Shown piece after piece: positions 1 through 7,673 of a stretch of 16,241 nt of DNA; position 1 is the first letter of the stretch; the number at the start of each line of letters is the position of its first letter. Where the stretch lies: the NCBI GenBank assembly GCA_025201865.1, contig MU602861.1, positions 14,152 to 30,392 of the forward strand, given 5' to 3'. The notes under the pieces were generated by a model. It worked only from the letters and a program-made list of their open reading frames with translations, was not told where the DNA came from and made no database searches. The position numbers were made by a program, and so were the translations under genes. The DNA is from Ramicandelaber brevisporus (Eukaryota; Kickxellomycota; Ramicandelaberales; Ramicandelaberaceae).

Positions 1-902
1 TGCACAAGCCGCTGCGCGACATTGTCGGCTTTAAGCCGTTTGTGGTCACGAAGGAGCTCAACGAGTACGCCGAGGCTCGCATCAACGACAAGCTCCAGCT
101 CCAAATGCAGGTGGTCGACAGCGACGGCGGCGACGGCAGCGCCAGCGAGAAGCCAGCATCGGCATCGGCATCTGCGTCCGGCACCAAGGACCTGCTCCAG
201 CTGATGATCGAGAGCGTCGATCCGGAGACCGGCGAGCGGCTGTCGTTCAGCGAACTGGCGACCGAAAGCCAGAACTTTCTGTTTGTCGGCTGCGACACCA
301 CATCCAACACGATGACGTGGGTGTTCGACCAGCTGTTCCAGCACCCGGACGTGATGGCGAAGGTGGAGGCCGAGATCCTGGCGGCATTCCCCGATCCCGC
401 CGAGCGGATCGCGTACCGCGACGCCAAGGACAACCTGCCGTACCTCGACGCGGTGATCCTCGAGGCGATACGCGTGCGGTCGATCGTCGGCGGGCTGCTG
501 CCACGCGTGGTGCCCAAAGGCGGCCGCGTCATCCACGGATACAACCTGCCGGCAGGCACCGTGGTCGGCACATCGCCGCACGTGATGCACAACTACTCGC
601 AGTTGTGGGACGAGCCGCTTCAGTTCCGACCCGAGCGCTTCATCGAAGGCGCCGACGGCGCGACGGCCGAGACAGTTGCGCAGCGCCGCCAGAACGTGAC
701 GCCGTTTGGCATCGGCGTGCGCTCGTGCATCGGCCGCCAGCTAGCTGTCGTCGAGTACACCGTCGGCATTGCCACCCTCATCCAGCAGTTTGTGATCCGT
801 CCACCTGAGTCCCCTTATGTGCCACTTGTGCCGGAGTTCGTGGCAACCGTACGGCCTGCCTCAAAGGCCTTGATTGCCAAAATCCGTCCACGTTCCATTT
901 GA
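1..902 (+). CDS. Cytochrome P450, C-terminal portion (5' end outside window)
   Basis: Heme-thiolate monooxygenase. The frame is open from the window edge (first full codon at base 3) to TGA at 900-902, so roughly the last 300 residues of a protein usually near 500 are present. Visible motifs in order: I-helix oxygen-activation segment VGCDTTSNT (GCDTT codons 288-302), K-helix ExxR as EAIR (462-473), FRPERF (PERF motif), and the heme loop FGIGVRSCIG with the proximal Cys codon at 726-728. The motifs before the I-helix lie off-window. A variable Ser/Ala/Gly-rich linker precedes the I-helix (about 118-180). The near-identical inverted copy at 15300-16241 supports the frame and continues it upstream. 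The core is distinctly G+C-rich compared with neighbouring genes; the last 30 codons are less so. Substrate and CYP family cannot be told from the sequence. The family call is certain. Confidence 0.95.
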   Translation, partial: HKPLRDIVGFKPFVVTKELNEYAEARINDKLQLQMQVVDSDGGDGSASEKPASASASASGTKDLLQLMIESVDPETGERLSFSELATESQNFLFVGCDTTSNTMTWVFDQLFQHPDVMAKVEAEILAAFPDPAERIAYRDAKDNLPYLDAVILEAIRVRSIVGGLLPRVVPKGGRVIHGYNLPAGTVVGTSPHVMHNYSQLWDEPLQFRPERFIEGADGATAETVAQRRQNVTPFGIGVRSCIGRQLAVVEYTVGIATLIQQFVIRPPESPYVPLVPEFVATVRPASKALIAKIRPRSI

Positions 903-1088
903 GCACCTTTAATATTCCTTCTCTATCTTAATATTTGCACGATTACTAACATTTAACACCTCCATCTACTATAGTATTTATAGAATCAAATCACACAATG
1001 AATTCATATTTGTACACTTCATGATTACATTTTTTTATTTATATCAAATGGCTTACTCGGAAAGGCTGTCTGGTTTTTTTTTTTTGCT
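903..1088. other. Convergent intergenic region, P450 / EAF7-like gene
   Basis: This is A+T-rich spacer holding the 3' ends of two convergent genes. It includes a T-rich run just beyond the EAF7-like stop. No gene is seen in it. Confidence 0.6.
1034..1039 (-). promoter_or_regulatory. Candidate AATAAA polyadenylation signal of the EAF7-like gene
   Basis: On the minus strand AATAAA lies about 50 bases beyond the stop codon of the EAF7-like gene, inside an A+T-rich run. Position and sequence fit a eukaryotic poly(A) signal; the cleavage site itself is not visible. Confidence 0.45.
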
Positions 1089-1748
1089 TTAGTCCTTCCG
1101 CCGTTTCTTTGATGCTCGCCTCCGGTCCATAATCATTGATCCAAACTCATCTGCAGGCAATGCAAAGTCAATCACTGGCCGTTGACCTTGAACAGCGTGA
1201 TGAATGTCTTCCAGGCTGTGGAAAACAGGTTCGTAGTGATCGTATTCTTCCCCGCCTGCTGCGTCGGCCTCACCGCCAACCATGTCATCAACTTCCGCTA
1301 TTAAAACATCGGCTGGTGGCGGCGGCTCAAATGAATCGCTTGGAAACAATGTAGGCGGCAGAGACGAATGCGATGAGTGATCTCTCTGTTGCTGTTGCTG
1401 TTGCTGTTGCTCTTTTAATAGTTCTTGTTCTTCAGCGATAATATTCTCGTCAATATTCATGTCATCTGTAGGGCTGGGTGTTTGTTGCTGATCGTTACTA
1501 AATGCATCCAAGTCATACATGCTTCCCAGTTTCTGCCAAATATCGGCAATTGTTATGTCGGGACCGGAATCAGCCAGGCGGGCACTGAACTGGGAGTAGA
1601 TGTTGAGCATGTGGAAATGGGAATGGAGACCAACTGGGCGAGCCTTCCCCATCGATTGAAATAGGGCCAGCTCAAGCCGCGATGTCCATACCACTGGTCG
1701 CGGCTGATCTGTCTGGAAAGACTGTACATCGTCTGCCGTTTGGCTCAT
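1089..1748 (-). CDS. EAF7: Eaf7/MRGBP (CT20) family subunit of NuA4 histone acetyltransferase
   Basis: Predicted 219-residue nuclear protein. Residues about 18-85 match the CT20/Eaf7-MRGBP domain: a VVWTSRLELALFQSM start, then KARPVGLHSHFHM, then an IWQKLGSMYDLDAF end, the same order as in human MRGBP and yeast Eaf7. In that family this domain binds the MRG domain of Eaf3/MRG15 and belongs to NuA4/TIP60, which acetylates H4 and H2A. The rest is low-complexity: an acidic stretch, a Gln tract (1388-1411) and a basic tail RRRASKKRRKD that could be a nuclear localisation signal. The ATG at 1746-1748 is the first in frame and places the domain close to the N-terminus, as in the family. No intron. 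It diverges from the oligosaccharyltransferase gene. An ATG-initiated frame in another phase overlaps its start (see findings). Confidence 0.88.
   Translation of the reverse strand: MSQTADDVQSFQTDQPRPVVWTSRLELALFQSMGKARPVGLHSHFHMLNIYSQFSARLADSGPDITIADIWQKLGSMYDLDAFSNDQQQTPSPTDDMNIDENIIAEEQELLKEQQQQQQQQRDHSSHSSLPPTLFPSDSFEPPPPADVLIAEVDDMVGGEADAAGGEEYDHYEPVFHSLEDIHHAVQGQRPVIDFALPADEFGSMIMDRRRASKKRRKD
1388..1411 (-). repeat. CAA/CAG tract coding for poly-Gln in the EAF7-like gene
   Basis: A perfect hexamer-like GTTGCT repeat on the plus strand, read on the minus strand as consecutive Gln codons (mixed CAA and CAG). Confidence 0.85.
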
Positions 1749-2320
1749 CTGGTTTGTGCTTTTTTACTTTTTTTTTTGAATCGTATTGTGTTGCTGTGTT
1801 GTTGTATTGTTGTTGCTGTTGTTGTGCTGTGTATGCGAGAGAAGACAACCATGATGTCCACATTTGGCCGATGTCAGTATCATTCTGGACATTAGGAGTT
1901 CCTGACTTGATCGGACTCAAATTCTTGACCATGCTAGCTCGCAGTACAACATTGCCTGATCAACCTCTGATATCCATGATGTTGTCGACTTTACGGTCTT
2001 GTTTCCCTGTTTGTATTCGGGACTCTGTGGACTGTACAGGATGTCCTGAATGTTTGGAGAGAGAGCGCGCTTTTGAGACGAAGAACATTAGTTGCAGCGT
2101 CTATCAATCAGCTCGACGTGGTTCATAGCGAACAGCCTGCATTGATATAACTGACGTCTTTTGAAGAGTGGCCTAAGTGAACGTGATATCAACAACATGG
2201 AACACCAAGTTGATTATCTCATGAGATAGAGAGAGACTCAGAGACAGCAGCAGTAGATCTTGCGAGCTTTCTCTGAGACAAACTCTTTTTTATTTCTTCG
2301 AAACATCATCAACGGTGACG
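1749..2320. promoter_or_regulatory. 572-base divergent promoter region, EAF7-like / SWP1-like
   Basis: No convincing gene lies here. It should contain both promoters. Visible items are a CAA-rich stretch on the minus strand (about 1798-1830), a GAGCGCGC motif at 2063-2070, a TGACGTCT bZIP-like site at 2152-2159, a ten-codon upstream ATG frame at 2197-2229 and a GAGA-rich run near 2226-2250. A pyrimidine-rich run at 2282-2300 sits just before the SWP1-like ATG. Transcription starts are not visible. Confidence 0.55.
2152..2159. promoter_or_regulatory. Possible ATF/CREB-type bZIP site (TGACGTCT)
   Basis: Seven of eight bases match the CRE consensus TGACGTCA, about 160 bases upstream of the SWP1-like ATG. 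A bZIP input would suit an ER gene, but a match this short is expected by chance now and then. Confidence 0.25.
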
Positions 2321-3367
2321 ATGCGCCTTCTTGCAGCCTGTGTCCGGAGAGCGGCAACAGTAACAGCAGCCGCGGCTCTCTTCGCCCTTGCTGCCACCAG
2401 CGGTAGCCACGCGATCGCGGCGTCTGCTGACGCTCCGTTTAGCATTTCCAACGTTGAACTCGGTCTTGTTGATCCTCGCGGTGCCGTCTCTGCTCACCAG
2501 CTGTCGTATCCTGGCCAGCTCTCGCACGTTCCAACTGTAGATCTCGACGGTCGTATCAAAGTCTCGTTTACATTGCATCGCAACCCTTCTGATGATGACG
2601 AGTCAGCTCCGGAGCCAATTCGCGTCCATCAGGCCTTTTTGCACTTTGAACACGTCGACAGCGACAGCAACAGCAACAGCAACAGCGGCGTGATTCCATC
2701 AAAGGCATTGTTGCCGCCAGGTGCGGCGCCTGTTCAAGTCTATGCTGCAGTTGACGGAAACCGTAAGGGCAAGTACTCGCTCGACATGCGATTGTTCCGC
2801 AGCGCTGGATCAAACTACCCTGCTCCAGCCGGCAACACCTTCTTCCTCCACCCAGGCGTTTACAGCTTGGAGTTGATTCTGGGCACATTCTCGGTCCCAC
2901 AGGGCATGCGTTACAAGCTAGGAAATGTCCGCGTGGTAATTGGAGACGATGCCTTGAGAGCCGAGGCGCAGAGCATGCGTGAGGATATTGCAAACATGTA
3001 CGAAAAGGCGCGCTTTGCCAAGCATCCGGAGATTGAACACACGTTTGCACCGCCGCATAAGATGCCACCGCTCGTGATTTCACTGGCGTTTGTCGGAATT
3101 GTGCTGAGTCCGTGGGTTCTGCTCGTTGGAGCGTGGACTAAGCTGGGTGTCAATGTCAATGGACTTAAAGAGCTGAGCGGAGGCAATTCGGCTGCTCAAG
3201 TGGCACTGCTTGGATGCCTGGGTGGCTGGGCAGCGCTGTTCTTCCTGTACTGGACCAAGCTGACACTGTTGCAGGTTCTGCCATACTTTGTGATCCACGG
3301 TGGAATTACTGCTGCAGCCACTACCTTTGCGGTTAACTCACTTAAAGCCATTAAGCACTGTGATTAA
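2321..3367 (+). CDS. SWP1: Oligosaccharyltransferase subunit Swp1 / ribophorin II family
   Basis: Predicted 348-residue ER membrane protein, a non-catalytic subunit of the complex that transfers the lipid-linked glycan to Asn in nascent chains. An N-terminal hydrophobic, Ala-rich signal peptide covers about residues 1-35. A lumenal beta-rich part follows and includes a Ser-Asn repeat (2657-2690) and a typical FFLHPGVYSLELILG segment. The hallmark of the family is the junction HPEIEHTFAPPHKMPPLVIS near residue 235-255. It leads into three membrane segments (about 251-272, 294-312, 317-338) with a YWTKLTLLQVLPYF motif resembling ribophorin II. The length is close to yeast Swp1 (about 290) and far from human ribophorin II (about 630). 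ATG at 2321 is chosen; the frame is open to a GTG at 2315, which would add only two residues. No intron. It converges on the calpain gene with 49 bases between stops. Confidence 0.9.
   Translation: MRLLAACVRRAATVTAAAALFALAATSGSHAIAASADAPFSISNVELGLVDPRGAVSAHQLSYPGQLSHVPTVDLDGRIKVSFTLHRNPSDDDESAPEPIRVHQAFLHFEHVDSDSNSNSNSGVIPSKALLPPGAAPVQVYAAVDGNRKGKYSLDMRLFRSAGSNYPAPAGNTFFLHPGVYSLELILGTFSVPQGMRYKLGNVRVVIGDDALRAEAQSMREDIANMYEKARFAKHPEIEHTFAPPHKMPPLVISLAFVGIVLSPWVLLVGAWTKLGVNVNGLKELSGGNSAAQVALLGCLGGWAALFFLYWTKLTLLQVLPYFVIHGGITAAATTFAVNSLKAIKHCD
2657..2690 (+). repeat. AACAGC hexamer tract coding for Ser-Asn repeat
   Basis: Repeated GACAGC/AACAGC hexamers read as Asp-Ser then Asn-Ser pairs in the lumenal part of the SWP1-like protein. 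The same hexamer family appears in three neighbouring genes. Confidence 0.8.
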
Positions 3368-3394
3368 TATCATGTTAATAGTCATTGTTCATAT

Positions 3395-3406
3395 CTTTTT
3401 TAAAAG
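3395..3406. promoter_or_regulatory. CTTTTTTAAAAG near-palindrome shared by two convergent 3' ends
   Basis: It lies between the SWP1-like stop (28 bases away) and the calpain stop (10 bases away on the other strand). Similar CT(n)A(n)G elements follow the LTO1-like and UVSSA stops. A role in 3' end formation is an inference. Confidence 0.35.
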
Positions 3407-3416
3407 GGAGTTGAGA

Positions 3417-6400
3417 TTAAAGAGTCAAGAATTTGACAGGTTCGAGTTGAAGAGTGTGCTCGCAATGCATTGTCAAAGTTAGAGCACCGCGCGTCGACTT
3501 GTCCCAAGCAGATGCGACGACGACATAGTGTTTGCCAGGAACATTAAGTGGATGGAGAACAAGAGTTTCTTCAGTAGCAGTTCCTTGGGCAGCATCTCGG
3601 TATGGTCCAGACGTAGCCACCAACCGACCAAGCTGCAACTTAGCAGAGCCCTCAACTTCTTCTGCCTCAAAAATCGCAGCGTTGACAGCCGGGACAGGTC
3701 GAATATCTTGAGCAGGTAGCAGTCGAACAAACATGCGAGTTGGGCGAACCATTCCAGTGACTTTCCAAGCTGGATTATCTGCAAACGACAATGAGCCACC
3801 ACCAAGCTCGCCGTTGCCAGAGCTGGCAGCCAGGATGTCGTCACCCTCGTCCGATGCCAGGTATCGACCTCCACATGATACACCATAGGTCCAGGCACCG
3901 GTGACAGTTCTTCTGAACATACCAGCACCTTCTGCTGGCAGCGGTTCGACTGTGAACACTTGCGAGGTTCCAGCATAGTCAAGCGCAAAATCAACCACAA
4001 AGTTACCACGCATCGATGGCTCAAACGCCGATACCACAACAATGTATTGATGGCCTGGTAGCAATGCCTTGATCTCACAAATGCAGCAGCCTCGTCTGTA
4101 TTTCGGGGTCTGTGCTGCAATTTGAGTAGAATGGGCATATGCAATGCGACGCACGCCTGTTGTGGCAGAGGCAGTCGATGATGGGGCGGGTCCAGCATTG
4201 ATGACCACAACGTGTATGGGCAGAGTGGATGGCTGCGCTTCGAGCTTGATCGAGCCACTAACTCTGCCTGTTGCGGCGTGTGGAATGGTTAGCAAATACT
4301 GAGGATTGTTGATGTAAGTTGGATAGCGAGAGTTACCACCGCCAGTGTCGTCATTCCACTCGCCTGCAATTTGTTTGCGGAACGCTGGTTCTGGGATGGG
4401 TGTGATTGTGAATGGAAGCAATGAATACACGCGTAGAGTGTAGTTGATTGTGCGTGTCATGTCTTGCTGGGAAATGATCACTACATATTTATTATTACTT
4501 GAACTGTCGACACTATTGCTACTGTTGCTGTTGCTATTGCTGTTGCTATTGCTGTTGCTGTTGCTGTTTGAAGGGATTCTGGCGAGCACATGAGGACTGT
4601 TTACATACTCACCATGAGTAGTTAGTCTGCGTGAGTCATAGATTCGACCGCCATCGGTTATACCAGCAAATAGGTGTATGGCCAAGTACTCCTTGCTCTC
4701 CTCTTTGGCTGTAGTGTGTTTAGTTAGCAATAGCCATGTGGGTGATCCAGATGTCTTGGCAAATCCATTCAGATAGTCTGGATGGGCAGATGGAGGTGCC
4801 TTTAGTTCTAACAAATACTGAGGACTGTAGCTTAGACACACTGAGCCGTTTACTGAAACACTTTTGGATAGCACTTGATTGGTTGCAGCGGGTGTGTTCC
4901 AAGCAGCATGAAGCGAGTATTTGTGAGTAAATAAATCTGGTTTCCAGTTCAAATGAATAGTGTCAAATCTGGCTATTACTGACTCATAATCAATCCAAAA
5001 CACACCGTTGTCCAGCACTTCAGCACTAACTGGGTCATAATTCAACTCTCTTCTCAACTGAACTGTCCATCTGACTCTATCCTTGTGTGAATATGGTCCG
5101 CTCCATCTCTGGTGGCTCCATGGATTCTTCACCTTAAGCAATCTAATCCCACTGGATGTCTCTCGTGCCTCCAACACTGCGTATGCATGGGACGGAACTA
5201 ATCCCCATTCATCTGCCTCATCTTCTCCAATCACTCTTCTCCTTCGCTTTTGGTGTTGCTGTTGTAGCTGCTGTTGCTGCTGCTTTCCATTGGTTGTGTC
5301 AATACTAGATAAAACCGGCGATGATTCATATCCTCTACCAGGAGCTACTGATGGCTTGATATCAGTGAGATTTCTCATGTTCATTGTGGCTGTAGCAGCA
5401 TCGGCCGAAGGTAACCTCCACTGCTGCCTTCTCTCTGCTCTCAGTCTGGCTTTCTCCTCCAAAGCACTCTTTGCCGAGCTTAGATTACTTGCCGGGCTTG
5501 ATGATAATGATATTGATGATGATGACAGCAATTGAGGCGAGTTTGACCACTTTGAAGGAGATGGAATGTTTTCAAAGTCATTGAAATCAGAGCCATCGTT
5601 ATCGACTGGGACAGTTAGTTCACCTGTGGCTATAGTAACCAATACATTTCCATCTCTAATTCCATTAAATATTCTTTTCCAGGTGCCTTCCTCTTCAAAT
5701 GTTGCATCTCTGCTCGCAATCTCCACTGGTCGCAGCGAGCCAGGTGTACTCGGCAACGATCCATTATCATACTGTGGCGGTTGATCAGTATTCCAAACAA
5801 ATATATATTCTGGAATCCAGCCAGTTAGTGCATGCAAATCAATGCTCGAATTTGAACCTGGAAAGTCATATCCACCCATCAGTTTCAAATATGCCTTTTC
5901 GATCAACGATGCCCAGAATTCATTTCTCCTAGTGGTATATGTGCACAGCAGAGTGTATACTGGAAAGTCTTTTGCACTTAATGTATTTGGAACTGATTTC
6001 AATCTTCCTCTATACTGTTGACTTTGAAGGGGACTGCCTGCATTTGAATTGGAAGCCATTCTGCCAATTGGGAGATAATCATCTATAGTTACTCTTCTAA
6101 ACACTCCATTGTGCATTAATCGCACAAAATACCTGCCAGATGGATTAAACACAGGCGCACCGGTGGATGGATCTTGTGGATATATGCTGTGGCTGATTAA
6201 TCTCTTTTTGTGGGTTTGTTCATATGCTGCAGCCACACATAACGAAGCCACCAATGAACAGTCAGTAACCACCTTTTGCACAATACTGAGAGGACTAATT
6301 TCGCCACTGCCATTATTACTACCATTACCATTACTACTACTACTACTACTATTACTGTAGCTGTTGTTGTTGTTGTTATTTAATAACTCTGATCGTGTGG

Positions 6401-7673
6401 CTGAAGTAGGACTGCTAACTGAATGCACCTGACGCTCTGAAGAGATTATGCATGGATTTGGCGCAATTTGAGATGCTCGTAGCCAACCTCCACACTCAGT
6501 AGATTGCCTTCTAGACAGAGGCAGTAATCCATCAGAGTCAGTAAACAGTGTTCGATTCTTCTCAAAATTAGTCAAATCCGATAAAATTTCGGCTTTATCA
6601 ACTGAGTCATTCCATGGCAGAAATGTCATCCCATGCACATATGATGTTGATCGGATAATCTCGATTTCAGCTGGAGTCAGCTGGCTACTACTACTACTAC
6701 CACTGGAGCCATTGGAGCCATTAGAGCCCCTGGAGCCACTGGAACTGCTGCTTTTAATGCTGATTGGCTGTGGTCGTAAGTTTGGCGATCTAAGTAATGG
6801 TTGATTAGGGATTGTGGGCAGCTGTAGCATACTTGCAGCAGTAGCAGTGGTAGTGGCAGTAGTTGGCTGATGAGTGCGTGGCTTCGATGCGGAAAGAGCA
6901 TGGCACGACAGAGATCGAGGAGAGTCTGTCCCGCTTCTAACAGATACGGTGTGAGTCTGACTATGTGCCACTGGTGTGGATATGGGAGTTGACATGATGG
7001 ATGACGATGTTGAAGCTGAGGCTTGCTTTGGAGGAGTGCTGTGAGATAAAGAACGCTGCTTCTGGAGTGATTCAGCGCGAGTCATTTGAGATGCAATGTG
7101 TTCCATTAATTTACTGCGTTGATTTACATCCGATGTCAGTTTGAGTGTTGCCATTTGCTGTTCAATCTCACTCCGTAGTCTGTTAAACTCATCCTCTAAA
7201 GTGTCCACGGGAGTTGATGAGCTGGATGCAGACACAGCTGTAGCTAATGAGGTGCCACTGATTGATGCTTGCGGCTCAACATCCAATGGACTCTGCACAA
7301 TATCCGCACCGCTGATAGATGACACGTTTGATGGAACTGACAGTAAAGGCACCTGGCGAATGTTTGTCGCAGCTGTCGTCGCAGCAGCTGTTGTTGTTGC
7401 AGCTGTGGCTGCAGCAGAGATGACAGCCACTCGTCTTCTGTAGTCGTTCGCCTTGGTTGAAATCGCTGTTCGCTTCTGCTCATCTGGCTCGAGCTGCAAG
7501 ATTTGACCAAACACTCCAACTGCCTCAGTGTATAATTGTGCCGCTCGAACAGAGTTGCTATTGCCTTCCTGGCTGCCGGCTGAATCCAGAGCAACAGCAT
7601 CTCTGACCAGAGCAAACACTTTTGAGTATAGTTCGGCAAGACGTGTCGCGCTTGTTGGCCGTGCTTCTTCCAT
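3417..7673 (-). CDS. palB: PalB/Rim13/calpain-7-type cysteine protease
   Basis: Predicted 1418 residues, against about 810-850 for human CAPN7 and Aspergillus PalB. These proteases act at ESCRT-III on endosomes; fungal ones process the PacC/Rim101 regulator in ambient-pH signalling. Order: an MIT-like helical domain (about 6-90), a long Ala/Ser/Thr/Gln linker (about 95-340), then the calpain core. The catalytic triad is complete: Cys472 in VVTDCSLVASL (codon 6258-6260), His829 in WGLVPSHAYAV (5187-5189) and Asn850 in VKNPWSHQRW (5124-5126). GGYDFPGSNSSIDLHALTGW is diagnostic of the CAPN7/PalB branch. C2-like (calpain III) domains follow, apparently three. Low-complexity insertions interrupt even the protease core, notably about 690-820 between Cys and His. 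The ATG at 7671-7673 begins just before the MIT helix. No intron. It diverges from the LTO1-like gene across 198 bases. The family is certain; ortholog status is likely. Confidence 0.92.
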   Translation of the reverse strand: MEEARPTSATRLAELYSKVFALVRDAVALDSAGSQEGNSNSVRAAQLYTEAVGVFGQILQLEPDEQKRTAISTKANDYRRRVAVISAAATAATTTAAATTAATNIRQVPLLSVPSNVSSISGADIVQSPLDVEPQASISGTSLATAVSASSSSTPVDTLEDEFNRLRSEIEQQMATLKLTSDVNQRSKLMEHIASQMTRAESLQKQRSLSHSTPPKQASASTSSSIMSTPISTPVAHSQTHTVSVRSGTDSPRSLSCHALSASKPRTHQPTTATTTATAASMLQLPTIPNQPLLRSPNLRPQPISIKSSSSSGSRGSNGSNGSSGSSSSSQLTPAEIEIIRSTSYVHGMTFLPWNDSVDKAEILSDLTNFEKNRTLFTDSDGLLPLSRRQSTECGGWLRASQIAPNPCIISSERQVHSVSSPTSATRSELLNNNNNNSYSNSSSSSSNGNGSNNGSGEISPLSIVQKVVTDCSLVASLCVAAAYEQTHKKRLISHSIYPQDPSTGAPVFNPSGRYFVRLMHNGVFRRVTIDDYLPIGRMASNSNAGSPLQSQQYRGRLKSVPNTLSAKDFPVYTLLCTYTTRRNEFWASLIEKAYLKLMGGYDFPGSNSSIDLHALTGWIPEYIFVWNTDQPPQYDNGSLPSTPGSLRPVEIASRDATFEEEGTWKRIFNGIRDGNVLVTIATGELTVPVDNDGSDFNDFENIPSPSKWSNSPQLLSSSSISLSSSPASNLSSAKSALEEKARLRAERRQQWRLPSADAATATMNMRNLTDIKPSVAPGRGYESSPVLSSIDTTNGKQQQQQLQQQHQKRRRRVIGEDEADEWGLVPSHAYAVLEARETSSGIRLLKVKNPWSHQRWSGPYSHKDRVRWTVQLRRELNYDPVSAEVLDNGVFWIDYESVIARFDTIHLNWKPDLFTHKYSLHAAWNTPAATNQVLSKSVSVNGSVCLSYSPQYLLELKAPPSAHPDYLNGFAKTSGSPTWLLLTKHTTAKEESKEYLAIHLFAGITDGGRIYDSRRLTTHGEYVNSPHVLARIPSNSNSNSNSNSNSNSNSSNSVDSSSNNKYVVIISQQDMTRTINYTLRVYSLLPFTITPIPEPAFRKQIAGEWNDDTGGGNSRYPTYINNPQYLLTIPHAATGRVSGSIKLEAQPSTLPIHVVVINAGPAPSSTASATTGVRRIAYAHSTQIAAQTPKYRRGCCICEIKALLPGHQYIVVVSAFEPSMRGNFVVDFALDYAGTSQVFTVEPLPAEGAGMFRRTVTGAWTYGVSCGGRYLASDEGDDILAASSGNGELGGGSLSFADNPAWKVTGMVRPTRMFVRLLPAQDIRPVPAVNAAIFEAEEVEGSAKLQLGRLVATSGPYRDAAQGTATEETLVLHPLNVPGKHYVVVASAWDKSTRGALTLTMHCEHTLQLEPVKFLTL
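4514..4567 (-). repeat. Ser-Asn coding hexamer repeat in calpain gene
   Basis: About nine hexamers of GTTGCT/ATTGCT on the plus strand, read on the minus strand as Asn-Ser pairs within the first C2-like domain. Tract length is likely polymorphic. Confidence 0.85.
5252..5285 (-). repeat. Gln-rich tract within the calpain catalytic-core insertion
   Basis: A CAG/CAA-derived Gln tract followed by a KRRRR basic patch, just before the His-containing WGLVPSH segment. Both belong to the long insertion in the protease core. Confidence 0.8.
6305..6378 (-). repeat. Asn/Ser homopolymer tracts before the calpain active-site Cys
   Basis: Runs of AAC and AGT codons give an Asn6 run and a Ser-rich run about 20-45 residues before Cys472. 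Plus-strand ACTACTACT and GTTGTTGTT runs are directly visible. Confidence 0.8.

Noticed and set aside
1682-2128. 148-codon plus-strand frame with a Cys6 run
   Set aside because: It overlaps the EAF7-like start antisense. The Cys run is simply the antisense of a CAA/CAG-rich tract, and there is no family resemblance or credible start context.
3438-3449. GGTTCGAG resembling a tRNA B box
   Set aside because: It lies in the last codons of the calpain gene, with no matching A box, no acceptor stem and no cloverleaf that I could fold.
5083-5535. Plus-strand frame with Cys-rich run and acidic tail inside the calpain gene
   Set aside because: It is antisense to Gln and Ser tracts of a strongly supported calpain frame.
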